This document shows, piece after piece, positions 30,148 to 37,823 of a stretch of DNA of 37,823 bases. The DNA is from CADCVW01 sp035644935. Its GTDB lineage: Bacteria; Pseudomonadota; Alphaproteobacteria; Sphingomonadales; Sphingomonadaceae. A program made the translations under genes and the position numbers. Location of the stretch: positions 1-37,823 of the forward strand of contig DASQNO010000054.1 of the NCBI GenBank assembly GCA_035644935.1, in the 5' to 3' direction. The notes beneath the pieces were generated by a model. That model was given only the letters and a program-made list of their open reading frames with translations, searched no databases and was not told the DNA's origin. Position 1 is the first letter of the stretch, and every line of letters starts with the position of its first letter.

Positions 30148-31176
30148 ATGGGCTATCGCATCGCCGTCGTCGGCGCGACCGGGAATGTCGGGCGCGAGAT
30201 GCTCAACATTCTGGCCGAGCGCGAGTTTCCGGCGGACGAGGTGGCGGCGATCGCGTCGTCGCGCTCGCAAGGCGACGAGGTCGAGTTCGGCGAGACCGGA
30301 CGCATGCTCAAGGTCAACAATATCGAGCATTTCGACCCGGCCGGGTTCGACATGGCGCTGTTCGCGATCGGGTCCAAGGGCACGGCCGACCACGCACCGC
30401 GCTTCGCCGCCGCGGGATGCACGGTGATCGACAATTCGTCGCTGTACCGCATGGACCCGGACGTCCCGCTGATCGTGCCGGAGGTCAACGCCGACGCCAT
30501 CGGCGGCTACACACGCCGCAACATCATCGCCAGTCCGAACTGTTCCACCGCTCAGATGGTGGTGGCGCTGAAACCGCTGCACGACATGGCGCGGATCAAG
30601 CGGATCGTGGTGGCGACCTACCAGTCGGTGTCGGGTGCGGGGAAGGGCGGCATGGACGAACTTTTCGAGCAGAGCCGCAACATCTTCGTCGGCGACACGG
30701 CCGACGCTAGAAACTTTACAAAGCAGATCGCATTCAACGTCATTCCGCACATCGGCGACTTCCTGGACGACGGGTCGACGCAGGAAGAATGGAAGATGGT
30801 CGTGGAGACCAAGAAGATCCTCGATCCCAAGATCAAGGTGTCGGCGACCTGCGTCCGCGTGCCCGTGTTCGTGGGTCATTCCGAGGCGATCAACGTCGAG
30901 TTCCACGATGAGATCAGCGCCGAGGACGCCCAGCGCGTGCTGCGCGAGGCGCCGGGCGTGATGCTCGTCGATAAGCGCGAGGACGGCGGATATGTGACGC
31001 CGGTGGAGAGCGTCGGCGAGTTCGCGACCTATGTCAGCCGCGTGCGCGAGGACCCGACGGTGGAGAACGGGCTGTCGTTGTGGTGCGTGTCGGACAATCT
31101 GCGCAAGGGCGCGGCCTTGAACGCCGTGCAGATCGCCGAGTTGCTGGGGCGGAGGGTCCTGCAGAAGGCCGGTTGA
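30148..31176 (+). CDS. asd: aspartate-semialdehyde dehydrogenase
   Basis: A 342-aa enzyme that reduces aspartyl-phosphate to the semialdehyde for lysine, threonine, methionine and diaminopimelate synthesis. NADP-binding GATGNVGREM (9-18), SSRSQGDEVEF, and the catalytic Cys132 in IIASPNCSTAQMVVALKPL are present, as are the ATYQSVSGAGKGGMDEL segment and the active-site region VPVFVGHSEAINVEF. GGCGGAG 10 bases upstream supports ATG 30148. It supplies the same pathway as dapF but stands separate from it. Confidence 0.97.
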   Translation: MGYRIAVVGATGNVGREMLNILAEREFPADEVAAIASSRSQGDEVEFGETGRMLKVNNIEHFDPAGFDMALFAIGSKGTADHAPRFAAAGCTVIDNSSLYRMDPDVPLIVPEVNADAIGGYTRRNIIASPNCSTAQMVVALKPLHDMARIKRIVVATYQSVSGAGKGGMDELFEQSRNIFVGDTADARNFTKQIAFNVIPHIGDFLDDGSTQEEWKMVVETKKILDPKIKVSATCVRVPVFVGHSEAINVEFHDEISAEDAQRVLREAPGVMLVDKREDGGYVTPVESVGEFATYVSRVREDPTVENGLSLWCVSDNLRKGAALNAVQIAELLGRRVLQKAG

Positions 31177-31181
31177 GGCGG

Positions 31182-31200
31182 TGATAGCATGATGCTATCA
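31182..31200. promoter_or_regulatory. palindromic operator of vapBC
   Basis: TGATAGCAT-G-ATGCTATCA: two perfect 9-base inverted arms around one base, seven bases before the antitoxin ATG. VapB-type antitoxins bind such palindromes over their own promoters, so this is the likely autoregulatory operator. Confidence 0.8.
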
Positions 31201-31207
31201 TTGGCCA

Positions 31208-31459
31208 ATGGGACAGATGGTGGTGCGTCAGCTCGACGACGCGGCGATCGAGAGGCTGAAGATCAAGGCACGCGCCACCAAGACATCGGTGGAGGCGATC
31301 GCTCGCGATGCGATCCACAAGGCGGCTGAACTTACGATTGAAGAGAAATTGGCGATCGTCGGGCGCATGCAGGAATGGAGCCGCGCGGCGCGCGTGCCCG
31401 GCGTCCCACAGTCGCTCGGAGTGGACCTGATCCGCGAAGATCGCGACAATGATCATTGA
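31208..31459 (+). CDS. VapB/FitA-like ribbon-helix-helix antitoxin
   Basis: An 83-aa antitoxin. The N-terminal strand MGQMVVRQLDDAAIERLKIK and helix KTSVEAIARDAIHKAAELTI form a ribbon-helix-helix DNA-binding dimer of the FitA/Arc type. The C-terminal half (AARVPGVPQSLGVDLIREDR) would wrap the toxin and block its active site. Its stop overlaps the toxin start by 11 bases, so translation is coupled. The palindrome just upstream fits autoregulation. Confidence 0.88.
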   Translation: MGQMVVRQLDDAAIERLKIKARATKTSVEAIARDAIHKAAELTIEEKLAIVGRMQEWSRAARVPGVPQSLGVDLIREDRDNDH

Positions 31460-31853
31460 CGCGAGCATCGCGTTCAAATGGTTGGTGGAGGAGCCGGACA
31501 GCGCCGCGGCTATAGCTTGGATTGAGCGCGTGGAGCTTACGGCTCCGACGCTTATCCACGCGGAGGTCGCAAACGCGCTTCGCAAGCGGGTCGCCAGAGG
31601 TGAGATCGTCGGCGGATCGGAGATGACCCAGCAGCTCGAGCGCCTTGCCCAGCTGATCGACACGATTGAGGATACGCCATTTGTCGCGCGGGCGCTGGAG
31701 ATCGCTATCGAGCTTCACCACTCGGTATACGACTGCGTTTATCTCGCGCTCGCCGAAGCCAAGGAAGCGGAATTGCTGACCGCTGATCGCAAACTCGTCG
31801 GCAAGGTGCGCGGAACGCCGTACGCCTCGCGCGTCGTGAGTTTCGACACTTGA
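31449..31853 (+). CDS. VapC-family PIN-domain toxin
   Basis: A 134-aa PIN-domain ribonuclease. The acidic metal-binding residues are in place: Asp4 (MIIDASIAFKWL), Glu39 (LIHAEVANALRK), Asp95 (HSVYDCVYLALAE) and Asp113 (LLTADRKLV). VapC toxins cut specific tRNAs or rRNA when antitoxin is degraded; the target here is unknown. It overlaps vapB upstream and the next gene downstream (TTGA). All catalytic positions are intact, so the module appears functional. Confidence 0.92.
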   Translation: MIIDASIAFKWLVEEPDSAAAIAWIERVELTAPTLIHAEVANALRKRVARGEIVGGSEMTQQLERLAQLIDTIEDTPFVARALEIAIELHHSVYDCVYLALAEAKEAELLTADRKLVGKVRGTPYASRVVSFDT

Positions 31854-32287
31854 CGGAGGTCACCGGCGGCTGCGCGTGCGGGCGCGTGCGGTTTTCGGCC
31901 GGGATCGAGGATCATGACGCCTATCTGTGCCATTGCCGCATGTGCCAGCGGGCGACGGGCAGCGTGTCGATCGCCTTCACCGAGATCGACCACGGCCAGG
32001 TGCGGTGGCTGAGCGAGCCGGACTGGTACGACAGTTCGTCGATCGCGCGGCGGCCGTTCTGTGCGGCGTGCGGAACGAGCCTGGGGTTCGCGTACAAGGA
32101 CCCGACGCGCGGCAAGATGGACCTGACGGTGGCGAGCTTCGACGATCCGTCGCGCTTCACGCCGGTCGCGCACGCGGGGTCGGAGAGCATTCACGAGGCT
32201 TGGCTCGACACGTCGGGGCTGCCGCGGCACCCGACCAACGCGGCGAACGAAGCGGCGACGCGCAAGGATCGCGGCGATGCGGACTGA
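31850..32287 (+). CDS. GFA/CENP-V-family zinc protein
   Basis: A 145-aa protein of the glutathione-dependent formaldehyde-activating (GFA) fold. Zinc cysteines are visible: Cys8 and Cys10 (GGCACGRVRF), Cys27, Cys29 and Cys32 (YLCHCRMCQRATGS), Cys71 and Cys74 (PFCAACGTSLGF). The start is TTG at 31850, overlapping the vapC stop; no in-frame ATG precedes the first zinc motif. Despite the family name, most members have no proven formaldehyde activity; the substrate is unknown. It overlaps the next hydrolase gene by 11 bases. Confidence 0.88.
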   Translation: MTEVTGGCACGRVRFSAGIEDHDAYLCHCRMCQRATGSVSIAFTEIDHGQVRWLSEPDWYDSSSIARRPFCAACGTSLGFAYKDPTRGKMDLTVASFDDPSRFTPVAHAGSESIHEAWLDTSGLPRHPTNAANEAATRKDRGDAD

Positions 32288-33029
32288 ACCCCGGTTCTTC
32301 GCCGCCCCGGAGGGTGTGCGGCTCGCGTGGCACGAGGCGGGGGAGGGCAGGCCTGTCGTGCTGCTGCACGGCCTGTTCTCGTCGGCGTGGATGAACTGGA
32401 TCAAGTTCGGGCACGCGGCGGCGATCGCCGCGCGGGGGTTCCGGGTAATCATGCCGGACCTCCGCGCGCACGGGGACAGCGACAAGCCTCACGAGCCGGC
32501 GGCGTATCCGGCGGATGTGCTGGCGCGCGACGCCGAGGCGTTGATCGCGCATCTCGGGCTCACCGACTTCGACCTCGGCGGCTACTCGCTCGGCGGGCGG
32601 ACGGCGGTGCGCATGATGATCGGCGGCGTACGGCCGCGGCGGGCGATCGTTTCGGGAATGGGGCTGGAGGGGCTGCTCGACACCGGCACGCGCGCCGCGC
32701 ATTTTCGGCGGATCCTGGAAGGGCTGGGAAGCTGGGCCAAGGGTTCGCCCGAATGGATGGTCGAGGCGTTCCTGAAGACGACCAAGGGCGATGGAGCGGC
32801 GATGGCGGCGCTGCTCGGCAGCTTTGTCGATTCGACGCGCGCGGAGATCGCCACGATCGCAGCGGATACGCTGGTGCTGCAGGGCGACGCGGACGACGAC
32901 AACGGGTCGGGCGAGGCGCTGGCCGATCTGCTGCCCCATGCCGTGTACCGCGAGGTGCAGGGGGGCCACATGAGCTGCGTCACCAAACCCGAACTGGGCC
33001 ACGCCATCGCGGACTTCCTTAGCCATTGA
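32277..33029 (+). CDS. alpha/beta hydrolase
   Basis: A 250-aa alpha/beta-fold hydrolase without signal peptide. Oxyanion-hole HGLF (31-34), DLRAHGDSDKP (61-71), the nucleophile elbow GYSLGG with Ser104, the acid region LQGDADDDNGSGEAL and the C-terminal catalytic His in VQGGHMSCV. The catalytic triad seems complete. Substrate cannot be deduced; esterase, lipase or haloperoxidase-like activities all occur in this family. The ATG lies inside the end of the GFA gene, so the two are probably coupled. Confidence 0.88.
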   Translation: MRTEPRFFAAPEGVRLAWHEAGEGRPVVLLHGLFSSAWMNWIKFGHAAAIAARGFRVIMPDLRAHGDSDKPHEPAAYPADVLARDAEALIAHLGLTDFDLGGYSLGGRTAVRMMIGGVRPRRAIVSGMGLEGLLDTGTRAAHFRRILEGLGSWAKGSPEWMVEAFLKTTKGDGAAMAALLGSFVDSTRAEIATIAADTLVLQGDADDDNGSGEALADLLPHAVYREVQGGHMSCVTKPELGHAIADFLSH

Positions 33030-33090
33030 TTGTTCAGCGGGAAGCGGGAACAAAGCGGGTCACATGTTCGCGTCAACCACAGGATCTCCC

Positions 33091-34989
33091 ATGAAAACCG
33101 CCGCTTCGCTTCTGGTTCTGACCACCGTGCTCGCCGGCTGCGCCACGTCCGGCGTTCCCACGGAGGAGCGGTCGTTGGGGACGCTCGAAGCGCCGAACGT
33201 CGCATCCGGATCCGGGGACAAGCGCGCGAGCGGAGAACCTGCTTCCGCTACCCCGACCGCCGAGGAGGCGCGCGCGTTCGTCGCGCAGGCGGAAAAGGAG
33301 CTGTTCGACTTTTCGCTGATCGCGTCCAAGGCGGCGTGGGTGAACTCCACCTACATCACCGACGACACGGACGCGCTGGCCGCGCATTTCGGCACCATCG
33401 GTACCGAGAAGGGGGTGAAGTTCGCCTCGCAGGCGGCGCGGTTCAATGCCGTGCAGGGGCTCGATTACGATACGAGGCGCAAGCTCGATATCCTGCGCGG
33501 CGGGCTGACGCTGGCGGCGCCCCAGACGCCAGGGGCGGCGGCCGAGCTCAACACGATCGGGACCAAGCTGCAGTCGTTGTACGGCAAGGGCAAGGGCACG
33601 GTCGGCGGCAAGCCGATCAACGGGTCGGACATCGAGGAGAAGATGGGCACGAGCCGCAACCCGGCCGAGCTCAAGGAGATGTGGACGAGCTGGCACGACA
33701 ATGTCGGCCGGCCGATGCGCGCCGACTATACGCGGCTGGTGCAGATCGCCAACGCCGGCGCCAAGGAGTTGGGCTATGCCGACACGGGCGCGATGTGGCG
33801 GTCCGGGTACGACATGCCGGCGGACGAGTTCGCGGCGCTGACCGACAAGCTCTGGGGCGAGGTCAAGCCGCTCTACGACCAACTGCACTGTTTCACCCGC
33901 GCCAAGCTCAACGCCAAGTACGGCAACGCGGTGCAGGCGCCGACCGGGCCGATCCGCGCGGATCTGCTCGGCAATATGTGGGCGCAGGAGTGGGGCAATA
34001 TCTACGACATCGTCGCGCCCAAGGGCGCGGGCGACATCGGCTACGACACGACCGAGTTGCTGGTTGCGAACAAGTACACGCCCGAAAAGATCGTGCGGAC
34101 GGGGGAGAATTTCTTCTCCTCGCTGGGCTTCGCGCCGCTGCCGGCGAGCTTCTATGAGCGTTCGCAGATCACCAAGCCGCGGGACCGAGAGGTGGTGTGC
34201 CACGCGTCGGCCTGGAACCTCGATAACAAGGACGACCTGCGCATCAAGATGTGCACCAAGGTCAACGGCGACGACTTCGTCACCGTGCATCACGAACTCG
34301 GCCACAATTACTACCAGCGGGCGTACAACCAGCAGCCCTATCTATACCTGAACGGCGCGAACGACGGGTTTCACGAGGCGATCGGCGATACCGTCGCGCT
34401 GTCGATCACGCCCGAATATCTGGTGCAAACGGGGCTGCTGGCCAAGAACAAGGTGCCGTCCGCGGACAAGGACACCGGGCTGCTGCTGCGCCAGGCGATG
34501 GACAAGGTCGCGTTTCTTCCGTTCGGGCTGATGGTCGACAAGTGGCGCTGGGGCGTGTTCTCCGGCCAGATCGCGCCGGACAAGCTCAACCAGGGCTGGA
34601 ACGACCTGCGCCTCCAGTACCAGGGCATTACGCCGCCGGTGACGCGGACGGAGGCGGACTTCGACCCGGGCGCCAAGTACCACATTCCGGCAACGACGCC
34701 GTACACGCGCTACTTTCTAGCGCGCATCCTGCAGTTCCAGTTCTACAAGGCGGCGTGCGACCAGGCCAGGTGGAAGGGACCGCTCCACCGCTGCAGCTTC
34801 TACGGCAACAAGGAAGTCGGCCGGCGGCTGAACGCGATGCTGGCGATGGGCGCGAGCAAGCCGTGGCCGGATGCGCTGGAAGCGTTCACCGGCCAGCGCG
34901 AGATGTCGGGCGCGGCTATGGTGGAGTACTTCAGGCCGCTGATGGCGTATCTGCAGGAGCAGAATAGGGGCAAGCGTTGTGGCTGGTGA
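33091..34989 (+). CDS. M2-family peptidyl-dipeptidase lipoprotein (ACE-like)
   Basis: A 632-aa zinc metallopeptidase of family M2, related to angiotensin-converting enzyme, removing C-terminal dipeptides. The zinc motif is HELGH (401-405) in VHHELGHNYYQRAY, with the third ligand Glu429 in GFHEAIGDTVALS. The start is taken at 33091 (MKTAASLLVLTTVLAGC): the segment ends in a lipobox with Cys17, so the enzyme is probably lipid-anchored in the periplasm or outer membrane. An in-frame ATG at 33064 would spoil the signal. A disordered linker (about 20-60) precedes the helical catalytic domain. Confidence 0.94.
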   Translation: MKTAASLLVLTTVLAGCATSGVPTEERSLGTLEAPNVASGSGDKRASGEPASATPTAEEARAFVAQAEKELFDFSLIASKAAWVNSTYITDDTDALAAHFGTIGTEKGVKFASQAARFNAVQGLDYDTRRKLDILRGGLTLAAPQTPGAAAELNTIGTKLQSLYGKGKGTVGGKPINGSDIEEKMGTSRNPAELKEMWTSWHDNVGRPMRADYTRLVQIANAGAKELGYADTGAMWRSGYDMPADEFAALTDKLWGEVKPLYDQLHCFTRAKLNAKYGNAVQAPTGPIRADLLGNMWAQEWGNIYDIVAPKGAGDIGYDTTELLVANKYTPEKIVRTGENFFSSLGFAPLPASFYERSQITKPRDREVVCHASAWNLDNKDDLRIKMCTKVNGDDFVTVHHELGHNYYQRAYNQQPYLYLNGANDGFHEAIGDTVALSITPEYLVQTGLLAKNKVPSADKDTGLLLRQAMDKVAFLPFGLMVDKWRWGVFSGQIAPDKLNQGWNDLRLQYQGITPPVTRTEADFDPGAKYHIPATTPYTRYFLARILQFQFYKAACDQARWKGPLHRCSFYGNKEVGRRLNAMLAMGASKPWPDALEAFTGQREMSGAAMVEYFRPLMAYLQEQNRGKRCGW

Positions 34990-35175
34990 ACACGCGATGC
35001 CGTGACCGCGGCGAACGGATGATGTAGCTTTGAGCGAACCGGTTGCCTGCGTGGCCGGTTGACGAACATCGCGCATCGCTTCGACCTGCCGATCAGATGC
35101 GATGCGCCTCGCTAGACAGGCCGACCATCGTTAGTCATGACGCGCCTTCTCCCGCCAGGATCGGAAAAGAGACAT

Positions 35176-36693
35176 ATGCCAACCATCAGGAGCGGCGAGC
35201 GCCGGCTGCCGAAGGTTGGCACTTTGACCATTCTCTTGGTTCTCGGTGCCTGCCTTCGACTGGTAGCGTCCATCGTCGAGAAGCACAGTTTCTACCACTT
35301 CGATGAACTTTACCAGTACTTCGAACAGGCGCATCGGTTTACGTTCGGACAAGGATTGGTTCCTTGGGAGTGGCGCTACGGCATTCGATCCTGGTTGCTG
35401 CCAATACTTCTTTCCGGCCCCATGTGGGTGGGAGACATCCTCTCGCCCACTGGAGACTTACATTATCTGCTGCCGCGGCTGACGGCCGCGCTTTTTTCGC
35501 TGGGCGTGGTCTGGGGCGGATATGTCCTGGGGCGTGCGATCTCCCCGAGGCACGCAATCGTTACGGCTTTCGTGGCCGCAGTGTGGTTCGAACTTGTGCT
35601 CTTCGGCGCTCACGTCCTGAGCGAAAGCCTGTCGTTCACAGCCCTTCTGCTCGGCGTAGGATTCATGTCCGATCCGGCGCGCAACCGCTCGAGCCTGGCC
35701 GGCGCGGCCCTCGCCATGTCAGCTATTCTGCGATTCCAGTATCTGCCCGCGATCGCCGTTGTAGCGCTGCTTCACCGCGCCTCCGAACGCCGCTGGATTT
35801 CGTTCCTAGTGGGCGGCGCGGCGATCGCGGCTCTGAGCGCCGGCGTAGACCTTTACATGGGGCAATGGCCCTTTCACTGGTTCTTCGAAAACGTGCAGCA
35901 GAACCTCGTCAACAAGAGGTCGGAGAATTACGGCGTTTCGCCCGCCATGGCTTATGTCGGCGACCTTGGCCGTGCATGGTCCTTGTGGATTCTACCTGTC
36001 ATCGTCTCTTTGGCCGTGATCGGTGCGCGTCGCTATCCAGTTCTGTTCGTAGCGGCTGTCGTCAACTTGCTTTTCCACATGTTGATCCCGCACAAGGAGT
36101 ATCGGTTCATATTCCTGACGAGCGGAATATTTGTCTTGCTGGCGGCTATAGGAAGCGTGGATGTGCTGGAGCTTTTGCTTCGCAGGTTTCCGATCTTCCC
36201 TCCGGCCCAGACAACGGCCGCGGCCCTGCTCTTGTGGGGCCTGGTGTCGGCCGCCCTGTTTGCAGGCTACCACTACGTCGGTCGACTTGCGCCCAATTAC
36301 GCGCTGGTGAAGACGGTCGCTGATGCGCGCGCCCTCCCCGGGCTGTGCGGAATCGTGGGATATCAGAGGCTGCCGTGGCGCGGTCTGAGTTATGCCGTGC
36401 TGCATCGTCCCGTGCCGATGTACAACATCCTGCCTGCCTCGTTTTCGGGGCTTCGAAGCACGCCTGCCGTCGCGATGGCCACCATTGCACCGTCCGCCAA
36501 CGCGCTCATCGCCCCGTTGGCGCTGCGGGCCGATCTTCCACCGGCCTACCAGCGTGTCTCGTGCTACAGTGGCGATGTAGACCTAGAGAGCCCGATCTGC
36601 CTCTTTGTCCGTGCCGGCGGCTGCGATCCGAGGAATTCGGCACGTTCAGGAGCCTATGAAGTCAATCGTCAGCTCGTCGAACTGGATCACTGA
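35176..36693 (+). CDS. GT22-like (PIG-B/ALG9-type) membrane mannosyltransferase
   Basis: A 505-aa polytopic membrane protein with about ten hydrophobic segments. It resembles family GT22, the dolichol-phosphate-mannose-dependent transferases of GPI and N-glycan synthesis. Evidence: FYHFDELYQYFEQAHRFTFG, with the acidic pair Asp43-Glu44 in the first lumenal loop, VPWEWRYGIRSWLLP, and HKEYRF (306-311), which matches the HKEeRF motif of this family. The C-terminal part is a soluble domain. I choose ATG 35176 (AAAAGAGA upstream) over ATG 35137, which lacks a ribosome site. A bacterial polyprenyl-linked sugar donor and a glycolipid or glycan acceptor are inferred only. Confidence 0.75.
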   Translation: MPTIRSGERRLPKVGTLTILLVLGACLRLVASIVEKHSFYHFDELYQYFEQAHRFTFGQGLVPWEWRYGIRSWLLPILLSGPMWVGDILSPTGDLHYLLPRLTAALFSLGVVWGGYVLGRAISPRHAIVTAFVAAVWFELVLFGAHVLSESLSFTALLLGVGFMSDPARNRSSLAGAALAMSAILRFQYLPAIAVVALLHRASERRWISFLVGGAAIAALSAGVDLYMGQWPFHWFFENVQQNLVNKRSENYGVSPAMAYVGDLGRAWSLWILPVIVSLAVIGARRYPVLFVAAVVNLLFHMLIPHKEYRFIFLTSGIFVLLAAIGSVDVLELLLRRFPIFPPAQTTAAALLLWGLVSAALFAGYHYVGRLAPNYALVKTVADARALPGLCGIVGYQRLPWRGLSYAVLHRPVPMYNILPASFSGLRSTPAVAMATIAPSANALIAPLALRADLPPAYQRVSCYSGDVDLESPICLFVRAGGCDPRNSARSGAYEVNRQLVELDH

Positions 36694-36782
36694 TCACCGA
36701 AGGCGAACGCGCACGGAGGTTCAGGCTGAGAGTCCGCCTTCTGTTGGCCGCCAAGCACGATTCTCGTCCGCTAACCTGCTGG

Positions 36783-36809
36783 GGAGCCGGTGGGATCAGC
36801 ACCGGCTCC
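36783..36809. terminator. hairpin between convergent genes
   Basis: A perfect 10-bp stem, GGAGCCGGTG (36783-36792) with CACCGGCTCC (36800-36809), loop of seven bases. There is no T-run. It lies between the stop of the GT22-like gene (36693) and the stop of the SDR gene (36824), suggesting a shared terminator or RNA-protecting hairpin. Confidence 0.6.
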
Positions 36810-36823
36810 GATGGCCGGCACCA

Positions 36824-37823
36824 TTAGCTTGGGTGCGCCTCGACCTCCTTGTCGGTGGTGCTCGTCATCGGGTCGGGGCCGCCCAGGCTTATCTCGGACG
36901 AGCCCCGGAGCGGGTCGGGACCACCCATTCCTGCGCCGCCGTTTGCGGCCATCGCATTGGTCAGGTCGGTCAGCGTCGCGGGCTGCGTCGGGTCGGCCTC
37001 GTCCGTGGACAGGCGTTGGGTTGCGGTGGAGCTTTGCGGGGTGGACTCCTCGGCCAGTCGTGACGGCGTCGTGGACTCGGGCAGGCGCGCCTTCACGTCC
37101 TTGGCGGTGAGCGCGGCCTGCATGGCGGTGTTGTGGCGGCGCTTGCTCGCGAAGGCGATGGCGCCCGCGGCGACCGCGACGGCGCCGCTGATGATCGCGG
37201 TGGCGGCGACGGGGCGCATCTGCGCTTCGAGGTAGAGGCTCTGGCGCCGAACGTGGAGCTCTTCCTGGTTGCTGTCGATGCGGCCGTCGACGCGCTCCTC
37301 AAAGAGATTGTCGGACGTTCCGGGCGCGGGCGGCGTGCGGGTGGTCTGGCCCTTTTCGTCCATGATCGCTTCCATGCCGGCATCCGCCGCGCTCGGCCAA
37401 AGATTGGCGAGCTTGATCGGCAGCCCGCCGCCGCCGACGATCAGGTTGCGCTTGACGTTCTCGGCGCAGAACAGGATGGCCTTGGCCGACAGCCTTGGGT
37501 CGTAGACGACGGGCGGGATGCGCGCCGGCTTGCCCATCTTGTTGCGCGCATGTTCGGGGTAGGGCGTGTCCATGCCGTTCGGCTTGATCAAAGTCACCGA
37601 GATCGGCGCGCCTTCGTTCTCCAGCTCCATGCGGAACGCGTCGGTGAAGCCGCGCACCGCGTGCTTCATCGCGCTGTAGGCGCCCTGCACGGGAACCGCG
37701 CGGTCGGACAGGATCGAGCCGACATTGATGATCGCACCGCCCCGGGTCCTCAAGTGACGCGCGGCCTCCAAGCTGCCGAGCACGAGGCCGAAATAGCCGA
37801 CGTCGAAGACGCGACGATGTTCC
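36824..37823 (-). CDS. SDR-family oxidoreductase with C-terminal membrane anchor, partial (N-terminus beyond window)
   Basis: The C-terminal 332 codons of a minus-strand gene entering from the right edge; the NAD-binding glycine motif is outside. Visible: INVGSILSDRAVP with the catalytic Ser, YSAMK (Tyr and Lys of the SDR triad), and TLIKPNGMDTPYPEHARNKM. After the SDR core (ending near RNLIVGGGGLPIKLANLWPS) come a linker, a hydrophobic helix (ATAIISGAVAVAAGAIAF) followed by KRRHN, and a disordered tail with a repeated GGPDP motif. The tail is unusual for an SDR and would tether it to the inner membrane. Substrate unknown. Confidence 0.88.
   Translation of the reverse strand, partial: EHRRVFDVGYFGLVLGSLEAARHLRTRGGAIINVGSILSDRAVPVQGAYSAMKHAVRGFTDAFRMELENEGAPISVTLIKPNGMDTPYPEHARNKMGKPARIPPVVYDPRLSAKAILFCAENVKRNLIVGGGGLPIKLANLWPSAADAGMEAIMDEKGQTTRTPPAPGTSDNLFEERVDGRIDSNQEELHVRRQSLYLEAQMRPVAATAIISGAVAVAAGAIAFASKRRHNTAMQAALTAKDVKARLPESTTPSRLAEESTPQSSTATQRLSTDEADPTQPATLTDLTNAMAANGGAGMGGPDPLRGSSEISLGGPDPMTSTTDKEVEAHPS

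Noticed and set aside
1..37823. CRISPR array, tRNA genes, insertion sequences, prophage
   Set aside because: No regularly spaced repeats, no cloverleaf with a TTC-G/A loop, no transposase or integrase ORF was seen by eye.

Overview
The window is high-GC, gene-dense bacterial chromosome. It most resembles an alphaproteobacterium of the order Sphingomonadales (Sphingomonas-like). Reasons: a ChpT-type histidine phosphotransferase, an alphaproteobacterial RNase P RNA, GGAAC...GTT promoter motifs like those read by the alphaproteobacterial stress sigma factor EcfG, a short FtsY, and several ORF families common in sphingomonads. The assignment is from gene content and memory, not from a search.

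Layout. (1) 1-3091: the end of an alpha/beta hydrolase, diverging from two tandem cysteine desulfurases and an adrenodoxin-type ferredoxin (iron-sulfur supply). (2) 3163-5538: a secreted DUF4838 glycoside-hydrolase-like protein. (3) 5602-7967: SRP RNA, dnaX and ybaB. (4) 7964-10856, minus strand: mtgA, rpoH, rluD. (5) 10997-12784: chpT, an AmpD-like amidase and the RNase P RNA. (6) 12956-14269: two stress proteins with DUF2382-like repeats, behind a candidate EcfG promoter. (7) 14376-15816: a J-domain protein, a hotdog thioesterase and SufE. (8) 15862-19448: a phage-shock locus. A seven-gene minus-strand operon (a small exported protein, PspA, PspB, PspC and three PspB-like small membrane proteins) faces pspF across a well-formed sigma-54 promoter. 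(9) 19511-22509: sodB, then yciB, ftsY and dapF. (10) 22651-25096: an L,D-transpeptidase, a glycine-zipper lipoprotein and a small cysteine-pair protein. (11) 25292-30033: ffh, rpsP, rimM, trmD and rplS, interrupted by an opposing thioredoxin-reductase-like gene. (12) 30148-37823: asd, a VapBC toxin-antitoxin pair, a GFA-family protein, a hydrolase, an M2 peptidyl-dipeptidase lipoprotein, a GT22-like membrane glycosyltransferase and the C-terminal part of a membrane-anchored SDR.

Themes. All three core parts of signal recognition (SRP RNA, Ffh, FtsY) lie within about 21 kb. Envelope maintenance recurs (MtgA, amidase, L,D-transpeptidase, Psp system, YciB). Stress control recurs too: RpoH, the DUF2382 pair and the glycine-zipper lipoprotein each have an EcfG-like motif upstream. 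The least familiar part is the enlarged Psp operon, whose three distal small proteins and the PspC tail share a C-terminal coiled-coil motif. No CRISPR array, insertion sequence, prophage or tRNA gene was seen. No gene-free stretch exceeds 300 bases; the longest, about 290 bases between the SRP RNA and dnaX (5701-5987), shows nothing I can name.
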